Positions 1 through 9,453 of a stretch of DNA of 64,000 nucleotides are shown here, piece by piece. A program made the translations under genes and the position numbers. Each line of letters begins with the position of its first letter. Position 1 is the first letter of the stretch. The notes below the pieces were generated by a model. The model was not told the origin of the DNA. It saw only the letters and a list, made by a program, of their open reading frames with translations, and searched no databases. Source of the DNA: Buchnera aphidicola (Diuraphis noxia) (GTDB taxonomy: Bacteria > Pseudomonadota > Gammaproteobacteria > Enterobacterales > Enterobacteriaceae); contig NZ_CP013259.1 of the NCBI RefSeq assembly GCF_001700895.1, positions 248,001-312,000 on the forward strand. Direction: 5' to 3'.

Positions 1-1243
1 CTGAATTAATCCAGCGTCTAGGTTTATTAAAAGGATAATATAATGCAGTAAACATTTGATGTTGACCGACATCTGAAGTTATATAAGCATCACCTTTGGT
101 GAGTTGAAAAAGAGTTTCGATAACTTTTTGAGGTTTAATTTTTTTGTTATTTTCATAGTATTTTAAACTATTAACTTTTTTCCATTTTTCAATACAGTTC
201 CACCAATTTTTTAAACAAAAAATATGTTGTTCTGATTTTAATATTTTGAGCATTTGTTGTAAAACGTATTTCGCGTCTCCTACAATAGGTATATGCGCTG
301 AAACAGTTTTAGAAATCGAAGTAGGATCAATATCAATATGTACAACAATAGCGTTAGGACAATATTTTTTTAAATTATTTGTTGTTCGATCATCGAATCT
401 AACACCAATAGCAAAAATTACATCAGCATGATGCATTGCCATATTTGCTTCATAAGTACCATGCATACCCAACATAGCAATACTTTGAGGATGATTTCCT
501 GGGAAGACACCTAATCCCATTAAAGAAGTAGTCACAGGACAATTTGTTTTTTCTGCAAATTCAAGTAATTCTTTATGACATTTGGAACTAATTACCCCCC
601 CGCCAGCATAAATAACTGGTTGTTTAGCTTTGAGTAATCTATATAAAGCTTTTTGAATTTGTTTTTTATGCCCCTTAGTTGTGGGATTATATGATCTGAT
701 ATTAACACTATCTGGCCATTTAAAAAAATATTTACTTTTTTTCTTTAAAATATCTTTTGGTAAATCAATAACGATTGGTCCCGGACGTCCACTTTCTGCT
801 AACCAAAAAGCTTTTTTAAAAGTAATTGGTATATCTTCAGTTTTTTTAACTAAAAAACTATGTTTGACTATTGGACGAGAAACACCGATCATATCGCATT
901 CTTGAAAAGCATCATAACCAATTAATAATGAAGCAACTTGACCTGATATTACCACCATAGGAATTGAGTCCATATATGCAGTAGCGATGCCAGTAATAGC
1001 ATTAGTTGCACCTGGTCCTGAAGTGACTAATACCACTCCTGTTTTACCAGTAGAACGGGCATATCCATCAGCCATATGAGTTGCTGCTTGTTCGTGTCTA
1101 ACTAGAATATGTTCAATTCCACCAATAGTTTTTAGAGCGTCATAAATATCTAGTACAGCTCCACCAGGATAACCAAATATATGTTGTATTCCTTGATTAA
1201 TTAATGATCTAACGACCATTTCGGCTCCTGACAATATTTCCAT
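1..1243 (-). CDS. ilvI: Acetolactate synthase III large subunit, partial (C-terminus beyond window edge)
   Basis: IlvI is the thiamine-diphosphate-dependent catalytic subunit that condenses two pyruvates to acetolactate (valine/leucine) or pyruvate with 2-oxobutyrate (isoleucine). I read about 414 codons from ATG at 1243; the family has about 574, so the C-terminal third lies outside the window. Visible family motifs are FGYPGGA near residue 25, [15 protein letters not shown] with the catalytic glutamate, TSGPGATN, and GVRFDDRTT in the middle domain. The start is fixed by a strong GGAGG at 1249-1253 just upstream. No frameshift is seen in the part present. ilvH would be expected beyond the left edge. 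For the symbiosis this is a host-provisioning gene (branched-chain amino acids). Confidence 0.95.
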   Translation of the reverse strand, partial: MEILSGAEMVVRSLINQGIQHIFGYPGGAVLDIYDALKTIGGIEHILVRHEQAATHMADGYARSTGKTGVVLVTSGPGATNAITGIATAYMDSIPMVVISGQVASLLIGYDAFQECDMIGVSRPIVKHSFLVKKTEDIPITFKKAFWLAESGRPGPIVIDLPKDILKKKSKYFFKWPDSVNIRSYNPTTKGHKKQIQKALYRLLKAKQPVIYAGGGVISSKCHKELLEFAEKTNCPVTTSLMGLGVFPGNHPQSIAMLGMHGTYEANMAMHHADVIFAIGVRFDDRTTNNLKKYCPNAIVVHIDIDPTSISKTVSAHIPIVGDAKYVLQQMLKILKSEQHIFCLKNWWNCIEKWKKVNSLKYYENNKKIKPQKVIETLFQLTKGDAYITSDVGQHQMFTALYYPFNKPRRWINS

Positions 1244-1529
1244 TTTTTCCTCCAGGATACTAATTTAGTATTAGGTTTTATTTCCTAGTTCGCTATCTAT
1301 CAGATTATCCTGTAGTTTATCTAGATAAAATTAGCGCTATTTAATATAAAAAATTTTTAAAATAGTTTTTCGATATTTTTCAAATAGTTCTTATGTTAAA
1401 AATAAAAACTATTATTTTTGTTAATGATGTAATTTTTTATTATTACAAATATATCAGATATTATCAATTAGTAGAATCTAATTAAATGCAATTTATATTG
1501 ATTAATTATTGTCATGATTTAAAAGTATT

Positions 1530-2568
1530 TTACTTAAGTAAAAATTTTCTAAATTGAGGAGATGTCCATGTTGAAAAAGTATTTTTTTTTTGAGTGATAA
1601 GACAAACTGCTAATTTTTCTTTTAGTATTAATTTTTTTGCTTTTTTAAATCCCATGATAAGTAATCCTGAATCCCATCCGTCTGCTTCTAAAGCAGTTGA
1701 AGAAATAACACTAACAGAAACTAAATTATGTGTTATAGGTTTTCCAGTTCTAGGATTGATTAAGTGACAAATACGTTTTCCTTTAAGATAATAATAGTTA
1801 CGGTAACATCCAGCCGTACTGATGGCACCATTTTTTAAATTTATTAATAAATGAATTGATTGGTTTTGATCTATAGGTTTTTGAATTGCAATTATTTTAG
1901 ACTGTTTTTCATTTTTTTCTGTTTCTGTTAATACAGTTCCTCCAACTGAAATAGTATAGTTGTTTATCTTTTTTTTTTAAGTATATACGATATATGATCT
2001 GTAGCAAAACCTTCACCTAAAGTTGAAAGATTAATTTCTATACCATTGATATCTTTTGTTAAATATATTTTAGAATTTTTCTTAATAATTTTTAAGTGTC
2101 TACTTCCAAAATCAAACATATTATTTTGTATTTTTTTCATAGAAGGATAAATAGTAGGTTTTTCTCTAGTGCCAAATCCCCATATATTAATTAATTTACC
2201 AACTGTAATATCTAATTTTCCATTAGTTTTTTTGTTTATTTTCATTGCTTGTGAAATGATATGATAAAAATTTCTATTAATTATTTGCAGTTCATTTTTT
2301 TTACGCTTATTAAATTGAGATACTATAGAATTTTCCTTCCAAGAAGAAAGCATTTTTTCATCTTTATCTAAAGATTTTTTTATTAAATTATAAATTTGTA
2401 TTTTTTTTTTAGATTTGGGATTTTTACTTGCCAATATGTCCCCATAGTTCTTCCTGTTAAAGTTGTAACGTGTATTGTTTTTTTGAATATTGTTAAAAAT
2501 TGATTATGAAAAACGATTAGAAAAAACAAAAAATATAAAAAAATATTAAATATAATTTTGAAAAACAT
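1530..2568 (-). pseudogene. apbE: ApbE-family FAD:protein FMN transferase, split by two poly(A) frameshifts (possibly still expressed)
   Basis: ApbE covalently attaches FMN to threonines of membrane flavoproteins such as Rnf/Rsx subunits. The reading frame runs from ATG at 2568 through TGRTMGTYWQVKIPNL to an A10 tract (plus-strand T10 at 2401-2410), continues in another frame through LSSWKENS, DITVGKLINIWGFG and DLSTLGEGFATDH-like sequence to a second A10 (1969-1978), and resumes in a third frame with NYTISVGGT, TAGCYRNYYY, HLINPRTGKPI and ALEADGWDSG to TAA at 1530-1532. Adding one A to each tract restores one 346-residue protein colinear with E. coli ApbE. No other stop or gap is present, so the protein looks selectively maintained. 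The N-terminus is hydrophobic, but the lipobox cysteine of E. coli ApbE is missing. It is either a recent pseudogene or a gene rescued by RNA polymerase slippage. Confidence 0.85.
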
Positions 2569-2876
2569 AAATATCTATAATCCTTTTTTTAATCACAAGT
2601 ATTATTTTTCAAACTATAAAATCGTATACTTTTTTAAAGTATAATAATTTATAAACATTTTTTATATTTGAAAAATAAGTATGCATTTTTTAATTTATTT
2701 TAAAACTTTAATTTCATATTAGTATATATTTTTTAAATTTATTTTTTATAGATATTAACGATTCGTGGAGTTCAAGAGTGATGAAGTGTATAATGAAATA
2801 TCTTCTGTTTTTGTAATGATTACTATGAAAAATAAAGTTCATTTATAGATTAGATTGTAATAATGAGAAAGAAACA
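2569..2876. other. Intergenic region upstream of degP (308 bp)
   Basis: Very AT-rich spacer between divergent apbE and degP. I see no ORF or RNA gene. A TATAAT at 2789-2794 could be a -10 element for degP, but no convincing -35 stands 16-18 bases upstream. In E. coli degP depends on sigma-E; nothing here resembles a sigma-E promoter. A weak purine-rich ribosome site (gagaaagaaa) precedes the degP ATG. Confidence 0.4.
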
Positions 2877-4307
2877 ATGAAAAGAATAAAGATGATAATA
2901 TTAAGCGAAGTAATGTTATTTTTCATGCTATTACTAAGTTTTGGAATGTCTTCAGGTAATTTGGATAAAAATAATAATTTTTCTAACGAAATAGCTCCTA
3001 GTTTGGCACCAATGTTAGAAAAAGTAATGCCTTCAGTTATTAGTATTAATATTGAAGGAAGTACTATAATACGTGGTTCTCGTTTACCGCATCAATTTCA
3101 ACCATTTTTTGGTGATAATTCTCCGTTTTGTCAAGGTAATTCGCCATTTCGACATTCTCCTTTTTGTGATGTGAATCCAAATTCTGAAAATACACATGAA
3201 AAGTTTCATGCATTGGGTTCTGGAGTAATTATTGATGCTGAAAAAGGATATGCAGTAACAAATAATCATGTTGTAGAAAATGCTAATAAAATTCAAGTAC
3301 AGTTAAGTGACGGGCGTCGTTATGAAGCTAAAATAATCGGAAAAGATCCGCGTTCTGATATTGCTTTAATACAATTAAAAGACGCAAATAATTTAAGTGC
3401 AATAAAAATTGCTGATTCTGACAGTTTAAGAGTAGGAGATTATACTGTAGCTATCGGAAATCCATATGGTCTTGGTGAAACTGTTACGTCAGGTATTATT
3501 TCTGCTTTGGGTCGTAGTGGACTAAATATTGAACATTATGAAAATTTTATTCAGACTGATGCAGCAATTAATCGCGGTAATTCTGGTGGAGCATTAGTGA
3601 ATTTAAACGGTGAATTAATAGGTATTAATACGGCTATTTTAGCGCCAGATGGTGGTAATATTGGAATAGGTTTTGCGATACCAGGGAATATGGTGAAGAA
3701 CGTCACTGCACAAATGGTTCAATTTGGACAAGTTAGACGAGGAGAACTTGGAATTATAGGTATGGAATTAAACTCAGATTTAGCAAAAATTATGAAGATA
3801 AATGCACAAAAAGGTGCATTTGTAAGTCAAGTTTTACCTAATTCCTCTGCATTTGAATCAGGTATTAAAGCTGGTGACATCATCATTTCTTTAAATAAAA
3901 AACCTATTTCTAGTTTTTCTGCATTACGTGCCGAAGTTAGTTCTTTACCAGTTACTACGAAAATGGAATTAGGAATATTTAGAGAAGGAAAAATTAGAAA
4001 TATTATTGTAGAATTAAAACATTCTTTAAACCATAATCTAAATTTAGATAATAATTATTTAGGAATTGAAGGTGCAAATTTTAGTGATTATTTATTAAAT
4101 GGAGAAAAAGGCGTAAAAGTAGAAAATGTAGAATCAAATACTGCGGCGTCAAAAATTGGTTTTAAAAAAGATGATATTATAATAGCAGTTAATCAAAAAA
4201 TTATAACAAATGTAGAAGAACTAAGGATGATTCTAAATAGTAAACCAAAAATATTAGTTTTTAGTGTAAAACGAGGTAATTATAGCATTTATTTAGTAAG
4301 CGAATAA
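2877..4307 (+). CDS. degP: Periplasmic serine protease/chaperone DegP (HtrA)
   Basis: DegP degrades or refolds misfolded periplasmic proteins. The 476-residue protein has an N-terminal hydrophobic signal segment (about residues 5-25), a trypsin-like domain with the triad His131 (TNNHVV), Asp161 (RSDIAL) and Ser236 (GNSGGA), and two PDZ domains (about 280-370 and 390-470). The LA regulatory loop is retained with its two cysteines (Cys85 and Cys97), matching the E. coli disulfide pair. Length equals the family norm. It is a single-gene unit closed by a strong terminator at 4320-4347. In an organism with few envelope proteins, BamA made nearby is an obvious companion. No unusual features are seen in the coding sequence. 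Confidence 0.97.
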   Translation: MKRIKMIILSEVMLFFMLLLSFGMSSGNLDKNNNFSNEIAPSLAPMLEKVMPSVISINIEGSTIIRGSRLPHQFQPFFGDNSPFCQGNSPFRHSPFCDVNPNSENTHEKFHALGSGVIIDAEKGYAVTNNHVVENANKIQVQLSDGRRYEAKIIGKDPRSDIALIQLKDANNLSAIKIADSDSLRVGDYTVAIGNPYGLGETVTSGIISALGRSGLNIEHYENFIQTDAAINRGNSGGALVNLNGELIGINTAILAPDGGNIGIGFAIPGNMVKNVTAQMVQFGQVRRGELGIIGMELNSDLAKIMKINAQKGAFVSQVLPNSSAFESGIKAGDIIISLNKKPISSFSALRAEVSSLPVTTKMELGIFREGKIRNIIVELKHSLNHNLNLDNNYLGIEGANFSDYLLNGEKGVKVENVESNTAASKIGFKKDDIIIAVNQKIITNVEELRMILNSKPKILVFSVKRGNYSIYLVSE

Positions 4308-4318
4308 TTTTTGATATT

Positions 4319-4349
4319 TCCGCCCGAACAAATCGGGCGGATTTTTTAT
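4319..4349. terminator. Rho-independent terminator between degP and dapD
   Basis: CCGCCCGA at 4320-4327 pairs with TCGGGCGG at 4333-4340 around a short ACAAA loop, followed by ATTTTTT. It is a perfect 8-bp stem, almost pure GC in an AT-rich genome, placed between convergent genes. It has a U-run for the degP direction and an A/T-rich flank that would also serve dapD. Confidence 0.9.
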
Positions 4350-5164
4350 TATATATGTCTTAAAAGTGTATTAATTTCTGTCTTACTTAATGTCTGTAAA
4401 TCTACTTTTTTTACAACGATAGCAGCATAAAGATGATGAGTCTTATCTCTTGAAGGTAAACTTCCGGAAACCACTACTGAGTTAGAAGGTACTTTTCCAT
4501 AAAAAACACTTCCATTTGTTCTATCATATATTTTAGTGCTTTTCCCAATAAACACACCCATAGAAATTACTGATCCTTGTCCTACAATTACTCCTTCTAC
4601 AATTTCAGAACGAGCTCCAATAAAACAATTATCTTCAATAATTGTAGGATTATTTTGTAATGGTTCTAAAACCCCTCCTATACCAACACCTCCAGATAAA
4701 TGAACATTTTTACCAATTTGAGCACAAGAACCGACCGTAGCCCAGGTATCAACCATAGTCCCTTCATCAATATATGCGCCAATATTCACATAAGATGGCA
4801 TAATTACTGTATTACGTGCGATAAATGAACCGTATCTAATGGTTGCTGGTGGCACTATACGAACTTTGTCTTGTTCAAATTGTTGTGCATTGTATTTTTC
4901 ATATTTTAATGGAATTTTATCATAATAATTTGTATGATAATCTGATATTATATGATTTTTTTTTATATACATATATAATAAAACTGCTTTTTTTAACCAT
5001 TCATGCGTTATCCATACACCTGATTTTTTTTCTGCAATTCTAATTTTTCCATTATTTAATAATTTAATAACATAATTTACTGTATTAAACATATCATGAG
5101 TCATTTCAGTAATATTATTTTTTTTGAGATATGCTTCTTCAATAATTTTTTTAAATGATTCCAT
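4349..5164 (-). CDS. dapD: Tetrahydrodipicolinate N-succinyltransferase
   Basis: DapD transfers succinyl from succinyl-CoA to tetrahydrodipicolinate in the diaminopimelate/lysine pathway. The 271-residue product has an N-terminal helical domain (1-100), a left-handed beta-helix of hexapeptide repeats (about 105-235, including [39 protein letters not shown] and NCFIGARSE), and a C-terminal [20 protein letters not shown] segment. A GTG at 5179 extends the frame, but E. coli DapD aligns from the ATG at 5164 ([12 protein letters not shown]), so I use that start. Lysine provisioning makes retention expected. It converges on degP and lies upstream of nothing co-directional except map, 69 bases away. 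Confidence 0.96.
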   Translation of the reverse strand: MESFKKIIEEAYLKKNNITEMTHDMFNTVNYVIKLLNNGKIRIAEKKSGVWITHEWLKKAVLLYMYIKKNHIISDYHTNYYDKIPLKYEKYNAQQFEQDKVRIVPPATIRYGSFIARNTVIMPSYVNIGAYIDEGTMVDTWATVGSCAQIGKNVHLSGGVGIGGVLEPLQNNPTIIEDNCFIGARSEIVEGVIVGQGSVISMGVFIGKSTKIYDRTNGSVFYGKVPSNSVVVSGSLPSRDKTHHLYAAIVVKKVDLQTLSKTEINTLLRHI

Positions 5165-5233
5165 TGTTTTTTTATGCACCTATTTCTTTATTAATAAGTA
5201 AAGATATTTTTTAGAGTTATTTTTAGTAAAAAT

Positions 5234-6028
5234 TTAGTTTTTATTAGATAATTTTTGACAAATTTTTTCATTTTTACGCCATGTCAAAATCTCACATCCA
5301 TATTCTGTAACTAAAATAGTGTGTTCGTATTGTGCTGATAAAGAACGATCTTTAGTTTTGACAGTCCATCCATCTTTCATGCATCTGACTTGAGGATTTC
5401 CAGAATTAATCATAGGTTCAATAGTAAAAATCATGTCTTTTTTTAAAACAATGTTATTATCTTTGTTTTTATAATGCAAAATATGTGGTTCTTCATGAAA
5501 ATTGCGACCTATACCATGTCCACAATACTCTTTTACAACAGAAAAATTGTTGTTTTCAACATAATTTTGAATCGTTTCACCAATTTTATATAAAGGTATT
5601 CCTGGTTGAACTAATTTTAACGAGCGATATAGACTTTCTTGAGCAATTGTGCATAAACGTTTAGATAAAATACTTGTTTCCCCAATTAAAAACATTTTTG
5701 AAGTATCACTATGATAGTTATCTTTTATAATGGTGATATCGATATTCACTATATCACCTTCTTTCAATATCTTTTTTTTGTTTGGAATCCCATGACATAC
5801 GACATCATTAATAGAAGTACAAATAGATTTAGGAAATCCATGATATCCTAAGCATGCTGAAATAGCTTTTTTCTCATGAATGATATAATCATGACAAATT
5901 TGATTGATATCCTCTGTACTTATATTAGGTCGAACATACTTTTCTATCATTTCCAGGACTTCAGCGGCTATTTTTCCAGATATTCGCATTTTTTTAATTT
6001 CTGTTGGTTTCTTAATCATATAATTCAT
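5234..6028 (-). CDS. map: Methionine aminopeptidase type I
   Basis: Map removes the initiator methionine from nascent proteins in the cytosol. All five dinuclear metal ligands are present at the same numbers as E. coli: Asp97 (VNIDIT), Asp108 (SDTSKM), His171 (GHGIG), Glu204 (TIEPM) and Glu235 (QYEHT). Length is 264 residues, matching the family. The gene is divergent from rpsB, as in E. coli (map / rpsB), with a 292-bp AT-rich spacer. Confidence 0.97.
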   Translation of the reverse strand: MNYMIKKPTEIKKMRISGKIAAEVLEMIEKYVRPNISTEDINQICHDYIIHEKKAISACLGYHGFPKSICTSINDVVCHGIPNKKKILKEGDIVNIDITIIKDNYHSDTSKMFLIGETSILSKRLCTIAQESLYRSLKLVQPGIPLYKIGETIQNYVENNNFSVVKEYCGHGIGRNFHEEPHILHYKNKDNNIVLKKDMIFTIEPMINSGNPQVRCMKDGWTVKTKDRSLSAQYEHTILVTEYGCEILTWRKNEKICQKLSNKN

Positions 6029-6320
6029 AATATTTAGCCGTTTTTTATGTCAATTTTTAAAATTTAGGATATATTAAAACTATATTTGAAATGTATTTAA
6101 AAAATTCTTTACTAATAAATCTACATAAAATGAAAATATATTATTTATTATTAATAATTTTATAATTTTAATATAAAAATATGATATATATTAATATGAA
6201 AAAAATGTAAATTTAACATTTTAATTATTATGAATTTTAATTAAAATATTTAATAGAATTTTTTGATAATTTTATTGTTATTTTTTTAATATCGTTGATT
6301 ATTTTAACTTAGAGGTGATT

Positions 6321-7055
6321 ATGGACATAGTATCCATGAAAGATATGTTAAAAGCAGGAGTACATTTTGGGCATCAAACACGTTATTGGAATCCAAAGAT
6401 GAAACCTTTTATTTTTGGTATTCGCAACAAAGTACATATTATTAACCTAGAAAAAACTTTGCCAATGTTTAATTTTGCTCTTATAGAATTGAAAAAAATT
6501 GCCTTTAGAAAAGGCAGAATATTATTTGTTGGTACGAAAAGAGCAGCTAGAAAAGGAGTAAAACAAGTAGCTATTAATTGCAGTCAATTTTATGTTAATC
6601 ACCGTTGGTTAGGAGGAATGTTAACTAATTGGAAAACAGTTCGACAATCTATAAAACGTTTAAAAGATTTAGAAATAGAATCGAAGGATGGTACTTTTTC
6701 AAAATTAACTAAAAAAGAGGCGTTGATAAAATCTCGAGAATTATGCAAATTAGAAAATAGTTTAGGTGGCATTAAAAATATGGGTGGATTACCTGATTGT
6801 TTGTTTGTTATTGATGCATTACATGAACATATTGCAATAAAAGAAGCCAATAATTTAGGTATTCCCGTTTTTTCTATTGTTGATACTAATTCTAATCCTG
6901 ATGGTGTAGATTATGTTATCCCTGGAAATGATGATGCTATTCGATCAGTGTCATTGTACTTAAATTTTGTTTCGATTAATCTATCTAAGATCAATCTTCA
7001 AAATATATCAGATAAATCATTGACGCATTGTACAAAAGAGATAGATTCTAAATAA
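6321..7055 (+). CDS. rpsB: 30S ribosomal protein S2
   Basis: S2 binds the 30S head-body junction and joins late in assembly. The protein has 244 residues starting [20 protein letters not shown]; the motifs [32 protein letters not shown] and [10 protein letters not shown] are diagnostic. A GTG at 6315 is in frame, but it lies inside the AGAGGTGA ribosome-binding site (6311-6318), so ATG at 6321 is the start. It is first in the rpsB-tsf-pyrH-frr cluster, in the same order as E. coli. The acidic C-terminal tail is shorter and less regular than in E. coli. Confidence 0.97.
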   Translation: MDIVSMKDMLKAGVHFGHQTRYWNPKMKPFIFGIRNKVHIINLEKTLPMFNFALIELKKIAFRKGRILFVGTKRAARKGVKQVAINCSQFYVNHRWLGGMLTNWKTVRQSIKRLKDLEIESKDGTFSKLTKKEALIKSRELCKLENSLGGIKNMGGLPDCLFVIDALHEHIAIKEANNLGIPVFSIVDTNSNPDGVDYVIPGNDDAIRSVSLYLNFVSINLSKINLQNISDKSLTHCTKEIDSK

Positions 7056-7126
7056 AATATATATTTGTTTCTGAAATTTTTTCTAATATTATTTTACATC
7101 TAAAACAATGAATAAGAAGAATACAT

Positions 7127-7930
7127 ATGAAAATTGATATTACTGCTAGTTTAATTAAAACATTGAGATTGCGCACAGGAGTTGGTTTTTTAGAATGTAA
7201 ACGCGCATTAATAGAAGAAAATGGAGATATAGAACGATCTATTGATAATTTACGTAAATCAGGAAAATTACATGCCGAAAAAAAAGTTAATAATATTACT
7301 AATCAAGGCGCAATTTTTTTAAAAACTCGAGATAAATTTGGCGTAATGTTAGAGTTAAATTGTGAAACTGATTTTGTATCTAAAGATAATTTATTTATTG
7401 TATTAGGAAATGAAATAGTTTCAACAGTACTAGCAGAAAAAATACATGATATTCAAAAATTAAAAGATACTTTTGAAGAAAAAAGAATAAATCTAATTAC
7501 AAAAGTAGGTGAAAATATTAATATACGTCGTTTTTGTTTTATAGAAAGTGAGAATATTCTTTCTTATCTACATGGTAATCGTATTGGTGTATTAATTAAT
7601 GCTACAGATTGTGATAAAAACATACTGAAAAATATTGCTATGCATATTGCGGCAAGTAAACCACAATATTTACATCCAAAAGATGTTTCTCAAAAAGTGT
7701 TTCAACGGGAATATAACATTCAATTAGAATTAGCAAAAAATCTTCAAAAACCTGATCATGTAGTTAAAAAAATTATAAACGGAAGAATGAATAAATTTCT
7801 GAATAATATTTCGTTAACTAGTCAAAATTTTATTATGGATACTAGTAAAACAGTACAAGATATATTAAATAAACATAACGTATATGTTAAATCATTTTTT
7901 AGATTTGAATTAGGTGAAATTATTTCTTAA
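7127..7930 (+). CDS. tsf: Elongation factor Ts
   Basis: EF-Ts is the nucleotide exchange factor of EF-Tu. The 267-residue protein (E. coli has 283) shows the N-terminal UBA-like [18 protein letters not shown] segment, the core [15 protein letters not shown] motif containing the TDFV residues that displace Mg2+ from EF-Tu, and the second core repeat [12 protein letters not shown]. It follows rpsB by 71 bases, with no terminator visible between them. The C-terminal region is somewhat shortened relative to E. coli. Confidence 0.97.
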   Translation: MKIDITASLIKTLRLRTGVGFLECKRALIEENGDIERSIDNLRKSGKLHAEKKVNNITNQGAIFLKTRDKFGVMLELNCETDFVSKDNLFIVLGNEIVSTVLAEKIHDIQKLKDTFEEKRINLITKVGENINIRRFCFIESENILSYLHGNRIGVLINATDCDKNILKNIAMHIAASKPQYLHPKDVSQKVFQREYNIQLELAKNLQKPDHVVKKIINGRMNKFLNNISLTSQNFIMDTSKTVQDILNKHNVYVKSFFRFELGEIIS

Positions 7931-8016
7931 ATTAATATTATGCATTAATTCTTTTTCACCACATCTTTTATTTCATTAGTTTTCTATGAATATAGAATGT
8001 ACTTAGGTTGAGGAAC

Positions 8017-8742
8017 ATGTCTGAAAAAAAAAAAATTACATATCGACGTATTTTATTAAAAATAAGTGGAGAGGTATTACAGGGAGTTAACAAATTTGGA
8101 ATCGATATAAGTGTGTTAACAAGGATTGCTACAGAAATTTCATCTATAGTAAAGATTGGTGTACAAGTCGGTTTAGTCATTGGAAGTGGTAATTTGTTTC
8201 GTGGTGAAAAACTATCTAAATTAGGTGTCAATCGAGTAGTATCAGATCATATAGGTATGTTGTCTACAATCATTAATAGTTTAGCTATGAAAGATAAAAT
8301 TAATTCAATGTCTATTGTTAATAGTTATTTAATGTCTGCAATACCAATAAATGGTATTTGTCAAGCATATAATTATGATCGAGCAATGAATTTATTATCT
8401 AATAATTTTGTTGTGATTTTTGCCGCAGGAACTGGAAATCCTTTTTTTACAACTGATTCAGCTGCTTGCTTGCGAGGTATTGAAATAGAGTCTGATATCA
8501 TTTTAAAAGGAACTAAGGTTGATGGAGTGTATTCAGCAGATCCTAAGAAGGATTTTAATGCGATTCTTTATAAAAAATTAACATATAAAGATGTGCTAGA
8601 AAAAGAGTTAAAAGTGATGGATTTATCTGCTTTTACACTTGCTCGAGATTATTGTTTACCTATTCGGGTTTTTAATATTAATAATTCTGGATCTTTATAT
8701 AGAATTATTATGGGTGAAAACGAAGGCACACTTATTAGTTAA
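8017..8742 (+). CDS. pyrH: Uridylate kinase
   Basis: PyrH phosphorylates UMP to UDP; it belongs to the amino-acid-kinase fold, not the NMP-kinase fold. The 241-residue length equals E. coli. Motifs are [13 protein letters not shown] (phosphate loop), [15 protein letters not shown]-like [22 protein letters not shown] (here AAGTGNPFF) and [11 protein letters not shown]. An upstream in-frame TTG (8008) lies within the probable ribosome site, so ATG at 8017 is preferred. Codons 3-7 contain a run of twelve A residues (8024-8035), the longest homopolymer I noticed inside an intact gene here and a potential slippage site. Confidence 0.97.
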   Translation: MSEKKKITYRRILLKISGEVLQGVNKFGIDISVLTRIATEISSIVKIGVQVGLVIGSGNLFRGEKLSKLGVNRVVSDHIGMLSTIINSLAMKDKINSMSIVNSYLMSAIPINGICQAYNYDRAMNLLSNNFVVIFAAGTGNPFFTTDSAACLRGIEIESDIILKGTKVDGVYSADPKKDFNAILYKKLTYKDVLEKELKVMDLSAFTLARDYCLPIRVFNINNSGSLYRIIMGENEGTLIS

Positions 8743-8822
8743 GTAAAATGAACTCAAAACAATAAAATACTGGTATTTTTGATAAATGAAGACATATAAA
8801 AGCATATTGTATAGGTAAAAAT

Positions 8823-9380
8823 ATGATTAATGAAATTAATATGAATAGTAATGAAAAAATGAAGTTATGTGTTCAAACACTTCAAAATAATATAAATAAT
8901 ATTAGAATAGGTAGAGCATCGCCATCTTTATTAAATAATATTTATGTGGAATATTTTGGTTCCAAAAGTTCTTTACGTCAAGTTTGTAACATTATAGTTG
9001 AAGATGCTAATACTATTAGACTTAATGTATTTGATAGTTCGGTTACATCATTAATTAAAAAATCTATTTTACAAGCAAATCTTGATTTAAATCCAATGTT
9101 GACTGGTAAAGATATTATTATAAAAGTACCAGCATTAACCGAAGAAAGAAGAAAAAATTTAATTAAAGTTATGCGTAAAGATTCTGAAAATAGTCGCATT
9201 TGTATTCGTAATATTCGTAGAGATGCAAATGATAAAATTAAAAAATTGATTAAAGATAAAGTTATTGGAAAAGATCAAGAACATATTGCACAAATTAAAA
9301 TACAAGAAATTACCAACAAATACATCAAAAAAATAGAATTGATTTTAGCAAAAAAAGAAGCAGAATTAATGAAATTTTAA
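8823..9380 (+). CDS. frr: Ribosome recycling factor
   Basis: RRF, with EF-G, splits the post-termination ribosome. It has 185 residues, exactly the E. coli length. The signature RIGRASPSLL (residues about 28-37), LRQVCNIIVED, TEERRKNLIK and RNIRRDANDKIKKLIKDK mark the two-domain tRNA-like fold with its three-helix bundle. It ends in KKEAELMKF, closely matching the E. coli terminus. It is the fourth gene of the rpsB cluster. Confidence 0.97.
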   Translation: MINEINMNSNEKMKLCVQTLQNNINNIRIGRASPSLLNNIYVEYFGSKSSLRQVCNIIVEDANTIRLNVFDSSVTSLIKKSILQANLDLNPMLTGKDIIIKVPALTEERRKNLIKVMRKDSENSRICIRNIRRDANDKIKKLIKDKVIGKDQEHIAQIKIQEITNKYIKKIELILAKKEAELMKF

Positions 9381-9453
9381 ATTTTTTATTTAATAAAAAA
9401 GCTTTATAATATTCGTTTCATAATAAAAATTTATTTATAATATAACAATATTC

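Noticed and set aside
246-905. Plus-strand ORFs of 61 and 74 codons at the left edge
   Set aside because: They are antisense to ilvI, which has clear motifs on the minus strand.
1244-1529. Possible attenuator or regulatory leader for ilvI
   Set aside because: Only small A/T palindromes are visible; no branched-chain-rich leader peptide or terminator hairpin was found.
2789-2794. TATAAT upstream of degP as a full promoter
   Set aside because: No acceptable -35 at 16-18 bases; TATAAT is frequent by chance in such AT-rich DNA, so it is only mentioned in the spacer description.
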